Counted from the stretch's first letter, positions 34,105 through 43,263 are shown. The stretch is 59,356 nucleotides of DNA from an uncultured bacterium (GCA_905215335.1 CAJMPQ010000008.1:1-59356), one strand, 5' to 3'. Numbers and translations: made by a program. Notes: generated by a model not told the origin, from the sequence alone.

Positions 34105-34132
34105 TTGACAATATTTCTTGAAATTATATAAT
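34105..34132 (+). promoter_or_regulatory. Consensus sigma-70 promoter of hisS, predicted leaderless
   Basis: TTGACA (34105-34110), a 16-bp spacer and TATAAT (34127-34132): both boxes match the consensus perfectly. The hisS ATG begins 7 bases after the last T, at the expected +1. This is the clearest leaderless promoter in the window. Confidence 0.85.
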
Positions 34133-34138
34133 TTTTGT

Positions 34139-35383
34139 ATGGCTAAAATTATTAAAGTATTAAAAGGAACAAAAGATATATTGCCACAAGATATAACTAT
34201 GTGGCACTTGTTAGAAGAAAAAGCTAATAAAGTTTTTTCAAAATATGGATTTAAAGAAATAAGAACTCCAATAATCGAAGTTACAGAACTTTTTGCTCGT
34301 GGTGTTGGAGACACAACAGATATTGTAAATAAAGAAATGTACACTTTTGAAAAAAGTGACAGGTCTATTACATTAAGACCTGAAAATACTGCTGGTGTTG
34401 TAAGATCTTACATTGAAAATGGTATGTCTAGATTATCAGCTCCGGTTAAACTTTGGTACCACGGTCCTATGTTTAGATACGAAAGACCTCAAGCCGGTCG
34501 CCAAAGACAATTCCACCAAGTTGGTGTGGAAATGTTTGGTATAAAACAAGCTACAGCTGATGCTGAAGTTATTCTGATGGCTGAAAATTATTTAAAAGCT
34601 TTAGGACTTAATGATTTAGAAGTTGAAATAAATTCTCTAGGATGTCCAAAATGTCGTGAAGAATTTAAAAATAAATTAAAAGCTGTTTTAAAACCTTACT
34701 TTAATAATTTGTGTGAAGATTGCCAAAACAGATATGAAAAAAATCCATTAAGATTATTAGACTGTAAAGTTGAATCTTGCAAAGAAATTTTTGAAAAACC
34801 TGAAATTCAAGAAGTTATAAATTCTGATTTTATATGCGATGAATGTGCAGAACACTATACAGAATTAAAATTATACTTGAACAGAATGGGAGTTAAATTT
34901 ACAGAAAATAAACTTTTAGTTCGAGGTTTAGACTATTACAACAGAACCGTTTTTGAAATAAAATCAAATAATTTAGGTTCACAAAACGCTGTATGTGGTG
35001 GTGGAAGATATGATAGCCTTGTAGAACAACTTGGCGGAGAACCAACACCTGCTGTAGGTTTTGCTATGGGTATGGAAAGATTAATATCTTTACTTCCAAC
35101 TAAAGAACCTAAAAAATTAGATGGTTATATTGTTTCAAACTTCCCTGTTGATGCATTTGTATTAGCAGAAGAACTTAGAGCTCAAGGTTTGAATGTAGAA
35201 TTTGATTTAACTAATAAAAAATTCACAAAACAATTAGAAAAAGCTTCAAAAGTTGCAAAATACGCATTTATTTTAGGTGAAGATGAAATATTAAATCACC
35301 AAGTTTCTATTAAAAATTTAGAAAATAGCAAACAAATTACTGTAGATAGAAAATCTTGCACAAAAATGCTTGATTTAAAATAA
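34139..35383 (+). CDS. hisS: Histidyl-tRNA synthetase
   Basis: A 414-aa class II synthetase that charges tRNA-His. The start is the ATG at 34139 (MAKIIKVLKGTKDILP), not the in-frame ATG at 34118, because +1 of the promoter coincides with it. Motif 2 is YHGPMFRYERPQAGRQRQF, followed by HQVGVEMFG. The HisRS signatures LVRGLDYYNRTVFEI and GGRYDSLVEQLGG are present, and motif 3 is GFAMGMERL. An insertion with paired cysteines (GCPKC, CEDC, CKVESC, CDEC) is seen in many HisRS and may bind zinc. The anticodon-binding domain is C-terminal. Confidence 0.97.
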   Translation: MAKIIKVLKGTKDILPQDITMWHLLEEKANKVFSKYGFKEIRTPIIEVTELFARGVGDTTDIVNKEMYTFEKSDRSITLRPENTAGVVRSYIENGMSRLSAPVKLWYHGPMFRYERPQAGRQRQFHQVGVEMFGIKQATADAEVILMAENYLKALGLNDLEVEINSLGCPKCREEFKNKLKAVLKPYFNNLCEDCQNRYEKNPLRLLDCKVESCKEIFEKPEIQEVINSDFICDECAEHYTELKLYLNRMGVKFTENKLLVRGLDYYNRTVFEIKSNNLGSQNAVCGGGRYDSLVEQLGGEPTPAVGFAMGMERLISLLPTKEPKKLDGYIVSNFPVDAFVLAEELRAQGLNVEFDLTNKKFTKQLEKASKVAKYAFILGEDEILNHQVSIKNLENSKQITVDRKSCTKMLDLK

Positions 35384-35392
35384 AAAATATAA

Positions 35393-35854
35393 TTATTTCT
35401 TAAATTCTAAATCTGCAGGTAAGTGATTATCAACTTTTTGTTGCAGTTTTCTATAATTATTATAAATTTTCTTTTTCAGATTTGTAGAACTTACACCATC
35501 ACCATATGGAAAGTAAACTACATCTACACCTTGAGCTTTTAAATAATCATATTTTCCTGCCCAATCATCACCTACCACAAAGATATCGAAATGTAATTTA
35601 TCAACTTTATCTGTATGATCAAGTGATTTTTGAGGAATAACGATATCCGGACCTTTTATAGCTTTCATTAAAGCTAAGCGTTCTTCAAATGGAATTATCG
35701 GTTGTGATTTATAAGATGCCACTAACTCATCTGTATTTACACCAACTATCAAAATATCACCAAGAGCACGTGCATATTCAATCATTTTTAAATGATTGTA
35801 ATGTAACATATCAAAAGTTCCTGATGTATAAACAACTGTTTTATTTCCTATCAT
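35393..35854 (-). CDS. TagD/Ect-like cytidylyltransferase
   Basis: A 153-aa nucleotidyltransferase. TSGTFDMLHYNHLKMIEYA carries the H-x-x-H active site (HYNH here, against the usual HxGH), VVGDDWAGK is the middle motif, and SSTNLKKKIY is the ISSTxIR-type end. Such enzymes couple CTP to a polyol or amino-alcohol phosphate (glycerol-3-phosphate or ethanolamine phosphate). It overlaps the aminotransferase by 14 bases; GAGG lies 9 bases before the ATG. It is the last gene of a GT / LicD / aminotransferase / cytidylyltransferase operon and probably supplies the CDP-activated donor for LicD. Confidence 0.8.
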   Translation of the reverse strand: MIGNKTVVYTSGTFDMLHYNHLKMIEYARALGDILIVGVNTDELVASYKSQPIIPFEERLALMKAIKGPDIVIPQKSLDHTDKVDKLHFDIFVVGDDWAGKYDYLKAQGVDVVYFPYGDGVSSTNLKKKIYNNYRKLQQKVDNHLPADLEFKK

Positions 35855-36935
35855 TGTTTAATTCCTCTATTGTTTTTTGCATTGCATTTATAAAATAGTC
35901 TACATTTTGCTCATTTATAGCACCAAAGTTTCCAACTCTAAATAACTTGGTTTTTAAATCTCCTCCTGAAGGTGCTATTTCAATATTATGCTTTTCTCTC
36001 ATTATTCTAACAATTTCTGAAGCATCATATTCTTCTGTTAAAATTCCAGTTACACAATTAGCTGGGTGTTTTGCTAAAACTTCAAAACCCAAATTCGTTA
36101 ATCCTTTTCTAATTAAGTTTGTTATTTTCGAATATCTATTTCTATATTGTTCTAAGCCTTCAGCTTTTATTTTTTCTAATCTTAAATCTAATTGATTTAG
36201 CAAACTAACTGCAGGTGTAAATGGAGTTTGATTACGTTTCCAATTTGCAATATGATCAAAAATATCAAAATAAAAATTTCTTAAATTTGCAGTTTTTGCA
36301 TATTCTAAAGCTTTCTCACTTATTGACATAAAACCCAATCCCGGAGGAATAGCCATTGCTTTTTGAGAACTAGAAACAACAACATCAATATTCCATTCAT
36401 CAGTCTGCAAAGGTTCAACTATAAGGCCAGATACGGCATCAACAATAAACATTGTGTCCTTATAATCTTTTATAATATCTCCGATAGATTTAATATCTGT
36501 TAAAGCTCCACTAGAAGTTTCATCCAATGTCGCAAATACAGCTTTTATATTTTTATTTTTTACCAAAATATCTTTTACATCACTAGGATTTACACTTTCG
36601 CCAAATTCTACTTTTAATTCTATAGTATTTATACCATGCAATCTACAAATTTTACCCCAACGATCACCAAACGATCCGCCATTAATATATAAAACCGTAT
36701 CATTTTTTGATAAAACATTTGTTACTGCTGCTTCCATTGCTCCAGTTCCTGAAGAAGCAAAAAATATTACAGGATTCTTTGTTTGAAAGACATATTGAAG
36801 ATTTTTAAATATTCTTTCCAGTTTTTTTGAATAATCTGAAGTTCGCATATATACTTGAGGTTCAGCTCCAAGAGCCAGAATATCTTCTTCTATTTCTGTA
36901 GGACCTAAAACCATTAATAATTTTTTATTATTCAT
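35841..36935 (-). CDS. Class V aminotransferase, AGXT-like
   Basis: A 364-aa PLP enzyme. LGPTEIEEDILALGAE opens the fold, FASSGTGAMEAAVTNVL and TLDETSSGALTDI follow, VDAVSGLIVEP holds the PLP-pyridine Asp, and the Schiff-base lysine lies in SSSQKAMAIPPGLGF. Relatives are alanine/serine-glyoxylate aminotransferases, and 2-aminoethylphosphonate aminotransferase is in the same class. The operon context suggests it makes an amino group for a surface decoration, but a plain metabolic role is possible. It starts 8 bases inside the end of the LicD gene, after AGGAG. Confidence 0.85.
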   Translation of the reverse strand: MNNKKLLMVLGPTEIEEDILALGAEPQVYMRTSDYSKKLERIFKNLQYVFQTKNPVIFFASSGTGAMEAAVTNVLSKNDTVLYINGGSFGDRWGKICRLHGINTIELKVEFGESVNPSDVKDILVKNKNIKAVFATLDETSSGALTDIKSIGDIIKDYKDTMFIVDAVSGLIVEPLQTDEWNIDVVVSSSQKAMAIPPGLGFMSISEKALEYAKTANLRNFYFDIFDHIANWKRNQTPFTPAVSLLNQLDLRLEKIKAEGLEQYRNRYSKITNLIRKGLTNLGFEVLAKHPANCVTGILTEEYDASEIVRIMREKHNIEIAPSGGDLKTKLFRVGNFGAINEQNVDYFINAMQKTIEELNNDRK

Positions 36936-37887
36936 TATTTTCTCCTATAAAATTTTCTAAATATATAGCATCTTCACCTTGGAAACCTTGAGAATTTGTA
37001 TGACGTGGATAACAATCTTTTTCTGGTAGTTTTAAATAGTCACCAAAAGTTTGTTTTAATATAAAATCATATTCATTTGGACAAGGAAAATATTTATCTT
37101 CAAATAAAATTTTCTTTAGTGGGAAAATTTTATCATAATCAAAGAAATAATTTTTATAAGTATGAGGATAATCTATACCATAAAATATTGATGGTTCGTT
37201 TTCTTTAGAAGCATTATTATTATCTAAAATATATTTATCCCTAAGTTGTTTTAAACGCTCTCTCATTTTTTCAGGCTTATTTATAAAATAAGGATATAAT
37301 AATTGATAGTATGGTTTAAATATAAGTTTTAATATTTTCTTTGTTATATGAATTTTTTCTTCTTCTGTAGTCTTTTTGTAATATAAATCATATGGGAAAA
37401 TATCTATTGCTATATTTGGAAGTTTTTTATGTAAAATTTTCAAAAAACATTTATTTTTACCATTATTGTTAAATTCCAAATATAAATCTTCATATCCAGG
37501 AATGCCATCTTTATAGATTTCTATAAATTTTTCATAATCATCTCGCAACATACCCAAATCAACATCATCATCCCAAGGTATAAAACCTTTATGACGAACT
37601 GCCCCCAAGAGATTACCGAAATCCAACCAATACTCAAAACCATGTTTTGAGCATAATTTATCAAAAATTTCAATCATTTTTAAATTTGCTAATTGAATCT
37701 TTCTCAAAGTTCCTGTAGCTTTTGGAATATCTTGAACTGCACCAGTCCATTCTATATATTTATTTCCTGTTTCTTCAATTCCTGATTTTAAATGCCTTAT
37801 TTTTATGCCTAAAATGTATATTATAATTCTATTTGAACTTGTTGTATCTATAGAAAATATATATTTTAATTTATCTTTTAAATTCAT
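36928..37887 (-). CDS. LicD-family phosphotransferase
   Basis: A 319-aa protein of the LicD family, which moves phosphocholine or a similar phospho-alcohol from a CDP donor to cell-surface glycans. The active-site signature YWLDFGNLLGAVRHKGFIPWDDDVDLGM is spread over residues ~88-115; the DDDVD aspartates bind metal. The N-terminus IIIYILGIKIRH resembles a short motif in the neighbouring glycosyltransferase (IIKILGLRIRLKH), a hallmark of such surface-glycan modifiers. GGAG lies 5 bases before the ATG. Confidence 0.88.
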   Translation of the reverse strand: MNLKDKLKYIFSIDTTSSNRIIIYILGIKIRHLKSGIEETGNKYIEWTGAVQDIPKATGTLRKIQLANLKMIEIFDKLCSKHGFEYWLDFGNLLGAVRHKGFIPWDDDVDLGMLRDDYEKFIEIYKDGIPGYEDLYLEFNNNGKNKCFLKILHKKLPNIAIDIFPYDLYYKKTTEEEKIHITKKILKLIFKPYYQLLYPYFINKPEKMRERLKQLRDKYILDNNNASKENEPSIFYGIDYPHTYKNYFFDYDKIFPLKKILFEDKYFPCPNEYDFILKQTFGDYLKLPEKDCYPRHTNSQGFQGEDAIYLENFIGENNE

Positions 37888-37897
37888 TACAACTCCG

Positions 37898-38821
37898 CTA
37901 ATCTATATTTTGCTTTATAATATCAATAACTTCAGGATACTCTTTAATCATAAGATCGTATGCTTGTTGATTAGTCATACCTTCTCCTAATTTGTTATTG
38001 TTTTGTTTGCATAAACCATATTCTTGAGATCCCTCTATACAATAAACATTTGCTTCAAACCCTTTTACAACTTGTATTTTTCGCTTGTTTAATAACAACA
38101 TAAACCAAAAATAAACATCATCGTGTGTTGGTATTACTGACATAAATTTCTTTTTATCTAATATATCTTTATAAAAACAATGCGGTGGATATAAACATCC
38201 TCCACAACCAACTAATTGATTTAAATAACTTGGTTCAAAAAAATTCTTATAATTTACTTGTCTATCTGATAATCTAATTAATCTACCATTTTTAAAATTA
38301 ACTCTTATTGCACGTCTAACATAGATATGATTTTTATTTTTTAAATAGGCATTATATAAACTTTCTAACCAATCATTTTCATAATAAATATCATCATCTG
38401 CTGTAACTATAATAGCATTTGGATATTTTTCTAATGTTGGAATAAGTTTTTTATAAGATCTTATATCTTCGCACCAATCAATTGTTAATCCTAAATCTTC
38501 CAACTTCAATAAATCTTCTGGTAAATCTTTTTCCTTATTAGGAAATTGTTCTTCTGCTAACCATAAAATAATTTTATCCGGTTTTATTGTTTGTTGTAAT
38601 AGTGTGTTTATTGTTTTTACTACCGTATTTATTCTTTTTGGATAAGAAGTTAAAGATACTATAAGTTCAGTATTTCTTTTTTCCCTAGTCAAACCATATT
38701 CAGTAGCTTCTTTATATTCATATTTACACGAATGTTTAAGTCTAATTCTCAATCCTAAAATTTTAATTATATAATGAGAATCTATATCTTTTATAAAAAA
38801 TATATTTGATAAATCAATCAT
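37898..38821 (-). CDS. Glycosyltransferase with DDD motif
   Basis: A 307-aa GT-A-type enzyme. LIVSLTSYPKRINTV begins the nucleotide-sugar fold, and VTADDDIYYENDWLESL holds the metal-binding DxD. Residues GCGGCLYPPHCF and HDDVYFW fit the acceptor side. The N-terminal IIKILGLRIRLKH segment is shared with the LicD protein. It probably adds a sugar to a lipopolysaccharide-like or capsule glycan. It heads the four-gene decoration operon. The Shine-Dalgarno is weak (AGG about 13 bases upstream). Confidence 0.82.
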   Translation of the reverse strand: MIDLSNIFFIKDIDSHYIIKILGLRIRLKHSCKYEYKEATEYGLTREKRNTELIVSLTSYPKRINTVVKTINTLLQQTIKPDKIILWLAEEQFPNKEKDLPEDLLKLEDLGLTIDWCEDIRSYKKLIPTLEKYPNAIIVTADDDIYYENDWLESLYNAYLKNKNHIYVRRAIRVNFKNGRLIRLSDRQVNYKNFFEPSYLNQLVGCGGCLYPPHCFYKDILDKKKFMSVIPTHDDVYFWFMLLLNKRKIQVVKGFEANVYCIEGSQEYGLCKQNNNKLGEGMTNQQAYDLMIKEYPEVIDIIKQNID

Positions 38822-38924
38822 AAACTAACAAAACCTAAATAAAATACTTAAAAATATACTATATCAATTATATGGAAATGTAAATAAGATATATAATTTT
38901 ATAAATATTAAAATAGTTATACTA

Positions 38925-38953
38925 TTGATTTTTTCCCTAAAATAAAGTATAAT
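38925..38953 (+). promoter_or_regulatory. Sigma-70 promoter of the 64-aa gene
   Basis: TTGATT (38925-38930), a 17-bp spacer and TATAAT (38948-38953). The start near 38960 gives a ~30-nt leader with AAGGGG, and TACTG/CAGTA could form a small hairpin over it. Confidence 0.8.
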
Positions 38954-38989
38954 ACCTTACTGTAACCAGTATTTAAGGGGTAAATTTTT

Positions 38990-39184
38990 ATGGCAGAAAA
39001 AATTACTATTCGTTCAGACAGAGACACAGATTACAAATTCATGTACAAAGGTGAAGAAGTTGTTCTTGGTGCAGGTAAAATTATTGGCATCGCAGATGGG
39101 TTAGAACATGTTGTACTTCCTACTTGTGCTATGAAAATTATGAATAATTTGATTGTTATAAAAGATGATGTAAAAAAATCTTAG
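38990..39184 (+). CDS. Uncharacterised 64-aa protein
   Basis: A small protein with its own near-consensus promoter, AAGGGG ribosome binding site and terminator, so probably abundant. The sequence (AEKITIRSDRDTDYKFMYKGEEVVLGAG... then MKIMNNLIVIKDDVKKS) suggests a small all-beta fold. There is a single Cys. It has no signal peptide and no family I can name. Confidence 0.78.
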   Translation: MAEKITIRSDRDTDYKFMYKGEEVVLGAGKIIGIADGLEHVVLPTCAMKIMNNLIVIKDDVKKS

Positions 39185-39211
39185 TTTTATATACATAATA
39201 AAGCATATTTT

Positions 39212-39248
39212 AAAGACCGAAAACTTTAATCTTCGGTCTTTTATTTTT
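39212..39248 (+). terminator. Terminator of the 64-aa gene
   Basis: AAAGACCGAA and TTCGGTCTTT form a 10-bp stem with a 10-base loop, followed by TATTTTT. Confidence 0.9.
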
Positions 39249-39263
39249 GCTATATTCTGCTTT

Positions 39264-39827
39264 TTATTTTTGTTCAAACCAATCTAACATTGCTCGGATT
39301 TCACCACTTTCTAATTCATACTTTTCAGCAAGTTGACTTTTTAAAACTCTATCAATTCTTAAATTAACTTTTGGAACATTTTGTATATTCAATGTATGTT
39401 TCTCTGGATCATAAAATTCTGAATAGTTTAAACCGTCATGAACGCAATCCGGAAGTCTAACATACCCATTTATATCATCGTAATAACAAAGTCCAAATGT
39501 ACGGCATACGATACCTCTATAATCATACACGCAACATTCTCCATCTATCAAAAATGGACAAGGGTGCTCATATCTTTCATTTTTAAAATATTTTCGCTCT
39601 GTTCTAAAATTTCTAATATTTTTTTGAACAATTAATTTTGTTTCTGTTGGTAAATTGATAAACCCCTGTGTTAAATATGCAAATTCTAATTGCGAAAAAG
39701 GATATTCTCCTTTTTCACAACATTTAGAACATCCTTTTTTACAGTTTATATACCTTTTCTGATCTTGAAAAAGACTTTCTATAATTTCATCAAATTCCTT
39801 TAAAAAAGCTTTATATCTTTCAAGCAT
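39264..39827 (-). CDS. YkgJ-family cysteine cluster protein
   Basis: A 187-aa protein with the YkgJ cluster: CKKGCSKCCEKGEYPF near the N-terminus, CPFLIDGECCVYDYRGIVCRTFGLCYY in the middle, a CxxxCxxCC pattern plus later Cys, thought to bind iron or zinc. The exact role is unknown. Its ATG shares one base with the upstream stop (TAATG), so it is translationally coupled to the membrane glycosyltransferase. Confidence 0.88.
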   Translation of the reverse strand: MLERYKAFLKEFDEIIESLFQDQKRYINCKKGCSKCCEKGEYPFSQLEFAYLTQGFINLPTETKLIVQKNIRNFRTERKYFKNERYEHPCPFLIDGECCVYDYRGIVCRTFGLCYYDDINGYVRLPDCVHDGLNYSEFYDPEKHTLNIQNVPKVNLRIDRVLKSQLAEKYELESGEIRAMLDWFEQK

Positions 39828-41542
39828 TAATTCTTTCCTTTTATCATTGTATAACGACGTCCTTTTTTAATAATTTCAAAATCCAAATTATCTTGAACAT
39901 CTTCTAATACTTTATTTTTAATAATTACAACGTTCTTATCTTTCTTTAAGTCTTTTTGAATAACGTGATAATCACTATCCATTGGATGGTAATCTACCAA
40001 TTCATCGTTATAATAAAGTAATGAATATTTTCTATCCATACCATTTGCAGATATTGTATAGTCATAAGATTTTGCATATTTAGCAAATTCAATCAAATCT
40101 TGTTGGCCAAATTTGTAATCAACTTCAAAATATTTTTCTGTGGCAAAAGCTGAAATCAAAGTCATAAATAAAACATAAAGCATAAATACACCAAGATATT
40201 TTTTATATTTTACAAATAACAATGTTCCTGTTCCAAATACCAATAAACAAATTAAACTAAACCATCTTGTATCTGCAATATCGTGGTTTAATTGAGCTGG
40301 TAAATATAATGGTGTAAATATTGCAGCAATACCTCCGATTACACAAATCCAACCAAATATTTTTACTGAAATATTTATTGGAACTTCGTGTTGTTTTTTA
40401 TCAACATAATCTTTCCACATTAATCCAACAATAATAGCTAATGGGAAATATATTGGTAATATATAAGTTGCTAATTTTGTACTTGATAAAGAGAAGAAAA
40501 ACATAATCCAAAATGCAGTAACCCAACATAATGATAAGATTTTATGAGTTCCATCTAATTCATCAAAATTAAATTTTTGAACTTTTTCTACATAATGTAA
40601 TTTACTCCAATTTTTAATCTTATAAATGAAAACTGCAATCATTGAAAATATCCAAGGAATAAATCCCCATAATACTACTAAGAAATAATAATAAAATGGC
40701 TGTTTTCGACCAATTTCATTATGTGCAGTGTTCAAAAATCTATGAAGATGGTGTTTTATAATATATTCATTAAAGAATAAAGGATTATGAATTTTAAACA
40801 TTAAAATATGCCAAGGTAAAACTATTAATAAAAATAAAAACATACCTGGAATTATATATATAGGTTTAAATATATCTTTAAACTTTTTAGCCATAATAGA
40901 TGTAAAAAATACAGTACCAAAAGGTATAGCAATACCAGGAATACCTTTTGCCATAACTGCTAAACCCGTAAAAATATAAAATGCCCACCAGAAAAATTTC
41001 TTTAAGTTATCGCTGCAAAAATATACAGAAAAATAAGAAGCTAGAGCTAATCCAATATAAAAAGTTAAAACAATATCTAAAATTGCATACTTAGCTAGCA
41101 TAATAAATTCTAAAGATGTTGCAAGAATAAGAGATGTAAAAACTCCAAATCTTCTACTTACAAAATATCTAGATAAGAAATATACAACCATTGAGAAAAT
41201 AAAACCTAGAGATGCTACAGGAAATCTTGCAGTCCACTCAGTCACCTTTCCTCCCCATAAAGCAAAAGATAAACATTCTTGCCAAAAATATAAAGGAGGT
41301 TTTTCAAAGAAATATTCTCCGTTCAAATATAAAGTCATAAAATCTTTAGAATGAAACATATCTCTAGCCATAGCAACATATCGAGTTTCATCAACATCCA
41401 TCAATGAATATGCGCCAATATTATGGAAAAAGATATAATAAAAAAGTACGCATAAACCAATAATAGTCAAAGGTTCAGTATGTTTTTCGCAAAACAATTT
41501 TATATTATTCCAAATAGAAAATACTCTTTCTCTAAGCTGCAT
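39827..41542 (-). CDS. ArnT/PMT-type membrane glycosyltransferase (GT39/83)
   Basis: A 571-aa integral membrane protein with about 10-12 helices. The first luminal loop has the DVDETRYVAMARDMF motif typical of this family, which takes a lipid-linked sugar (polyprenyl-phosphate aminoarabinose, mannose or similar) and adds it to lipid A or protein. A C-terminal ~110-residue soluble domain follows the last helix. The substrate cannot be told. CGGAGG lies 7 bases before the ATG. It points away from the putative origin upstream. Confidence 0.9.
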   Translation of the reverse strand: MQLRERVFSIWNNIKLFCEKHTEPLTIIGLCVLFYYIFFHNIGAYSLMDVDETRYVAMARDMFHSKDFMTLYLNGEYFFEKPPLYFWQECLSFALWGGKVTEWTARFPVASLGFIFSMVVYFLSRYFVSRRFGVFTSLILATSLEFIMLAKYAILDIVLTFYIGLALASYFSVYFCSDNLKKFFWWAFYIFTGLAVMAKGIPGIAIPFGTVFFTSIMAKKFKDIFKPIYIIPGMFLFLLIVLPWHILMFKIHNPLFFNEYIIKHHLHRFLNTAHNEIGRKQPFYYYFLVVLWGFIPWIFSMIAVFIYKIKNWSKLHYVEKVQKFNFDELDGTHKILSLCWVTAFWIMFFFSLSSTKLATYILPIYFPLAIIVGLMWKDYVDKKQHEVPINISVKIFGWICVIGGIAAIFTPLYLPAQLNHDIADTRWFSLICLLVFGTGTLLFVKYKKYLGVFMLYVLFMTLISAFATEKYFEVDYKFGQQDLIEFAKYAKSYDYTISANGMDRKYSLLYYNDELVDYHPMDSDYHVIQKDLKKDKNVVIIKNKVLEDVQDNLDFEIIKKGRRYTMIKGKN

Positions 41543-41700
41543 TTTATACCTCCGTGTACATTATAATAATTATACAATAAAGATTTTTTTACACATATCT
41601 CTATTCTTTAAAAGAACATCTAAGAATATAAAATTTTTAATATTATAAATAGGCTGAATGTTTGATTATTATTGATTTTAAGGTAATTTAAAAATCTAAT

Positions 41701-42080
41701 AAATAAACAAAATTTATATGTAGAAAACTATGTATAAAAACTGTAGAAAAGAAAAAGTTTTCTACATGTTTTTACATTAAAATAAATAACAAAAAAGTTT
41801 TATACATTTTATCTAAAAATTATAAAAAGTTTTCTACAATTAATAAACATACTGAATATTGCATTATTATTGAGTTTTAAAAGTTTTCTACAAATATTAA
41901 CACCCTATTATCATGAAGAATATTTTATTAATATAAATATATATATAAATTTATTATTATATATATTAAAACTTTTCTTTTATAAGATTACAAATTATTT
42001 GATTTTTTTGTGTAAAGGTTTATTTCTTTATGTATATACTATTATTTTATTTTTAATTTTATTTATTTTATAATTAAAGA
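41701..42080. other. Putative replication origin (oriC) next to dnaN
   Basis: Five exact 9-mers TTTTCTACA lie within 175 bp: 41719-41727 and 41742-41750 (minus strand) and 41758-41766, 41830-41838 and 41884-41892 (plus). Two TTTTATACA variants are at 41731-41739 (minus) and 41798-41806 (plus). They differ from the cyanobacterial DnaA box TTTTCCACA by one base. Four of the five are preceded by G in the box direction. A nearly pure A/T stretch (about 41930-42080) follows, a good unwinding element. Gene orientation mostly diverges from here. dnaA itself is not in the window. Confidence 0.7.
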
Positions 42081-42110
42081 AATATTTTGACTGAAGGAGT
42101 AATACTGGGT

Positions 42111-43232
42111 ATGAAATTTATAATAAGAAAAGAAGATTTGTTTAATGGTATAAAAATTGTAGAAAGAGCAACTTCTCAAAAAGCTGTTCAACCAGTTTTA
42201 TACAATATTTTGATTGAAACTTTAGAAAATAATTCTATTAGATTAACAGCTACAGATTTAGTTTTAACAGTAATAACAACTGTAGATGCTCAAATAGAAA
42301 TACCAGGTAAAATTACCCTTCCTGCAAAAAAATTAAATGAAATTGTTTCAAAATTAGGAAATGATTTAGTTACTTTTGAAACTGAAGAAAATGGAACAAA
42401 TGTTAGTATAACTTGTCAAAAATCTAAATTTGATATTATTGGAATTTCAGCAATGGAATTTCCTCCAGAAGTTTCAAATTATGAAATGGATGATACTAAA
42501 TGTTTTGATGTTGAGTTGAAACCTTTCTTGAAAGCTATAAAACAGGCAGGTTTTGCTGCTGCTAGTTATGAAGTAAGTAATTTATTATCAGGTATTGTTT
42601 GTGAATTTTCTAATGGAATTTTAGAAATTGCTTCAACTGATGGTAACAGATTAGCAAGAGTTAGAGAAAAATTAACCAGCGGTATTACAGAACAAACTCA
42701 ATTGATTATTCCTTCAAGAACTTTAAATGAATTCTTAAAGATGAGCTCATTTATAGACGAAGATAGTATTAAAATTTGCAAAGATAAATCTACAATTATT
42801 TTAAAAACAGAAAAAACATTAACTATATCTAGATTGTTAGAAGGTCAATTCCCTAAATATAATCAATTAATACCTTCTGAAACTCCTAAAAAAGCAATTG
42901 TAAATGTAGCACAGTTGATTGCTGCTTTAGAAAGAGTTGCAGTAATGGTTAATGATAAAACTAGTATTGTAAAAATGCATTTCGCAGATAACGAATTAAC
43001 TTTATCTGCAGATACTCCAGATTCAGGTAAATCAGAAGATAAAATTGATATTCAATATACAGCAGAAGAATTGCTTATTGCATTTAACTATAAGTTTGTT
43101 TTAGATGCATTAAGAATTATTGAAAGCGAAGAAGTTATTATTGGTTTGAACGCAAGTTTATCAGCAACAGTTTTAAGACCAAATAGTGAAGAAGATTTTA
43201 TCTGTTTGATTATGCCAGTTCAGATTAGATAA
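42111..43232 (+). CDS. dnaN: DNA polymerase III beta subunit (sliding clamp)
   Basis: A 373-aa clamp that encircles DNA and tethers the replicative polymerase. Three repeated clamp domains are apparent: MKFIIRKEDLFNGIKIVERATS at the start, FEVELKPFLKAIKQAGFAA in the middle part and PKKAIVNVAQLIAALERVAVM for the third; the end MPVQIR is close to the usual MPMR. I start at the ATG at 42111, 11 bases after AAGGAG; an in-frame TTG at 42087 overlaps the site. It sits beside the putative oriC, as in several cyanobacteria, and is followed by ilvE. Confidence 0.96.
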   Translation: MKFIIRKEDLFNGIKIVERATSQKAVQPVLYNILIETLENNSIRLTATDLVLTVITTVDAQIEIPGKITLPAKKLNEIVSKLGNDLVTFETEENGTNVSITCQKSKFDIIGISAMEFPPEVSNYEMDDTKCFDVELKPFLKAIKQAGFAAASYEVSNLLSGIVCEFSNGILEIASTDGNRLARVREKLTSGITEQTQLIIPSRTLNEFLKMSSFIDEDSIKICKDKSTIILKTEKTLTISRLLEGQFPKYNQLIPSETPKKAIVNVAQLIAALERVAVMVNDKTSIVKMHFADNELTLSADTPDSGKSEDKIDIQYTAEELLIAFNYKFVLDALRIIESEEVIIGLNASLSATVLRPNSEEDFICLIMPVQIR

Positions 43233-43263
43233 AATTTAAGTTTTGACAATATGTGCCAAAACG

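Noticed and set aside
34118..34139. Upstream ATG for hisS (34118)
   Set aside because: It lies between the -35 and -10 boxes, so it would not be transcribed from the consensus promoter.
35393..36935. 2-aminoethylphosphonate (PhnW/PntC) pathway
   Set aside because: The cytidylyltransferase is TagD-like, not the PntC type, and no phosphoenolpyruvate mutase gene is present.
41870..42073. 67-codon open frame in the origin region
   Set aside because: It is A/T-only, without an RBS, and lies in the predicted unwinding region.
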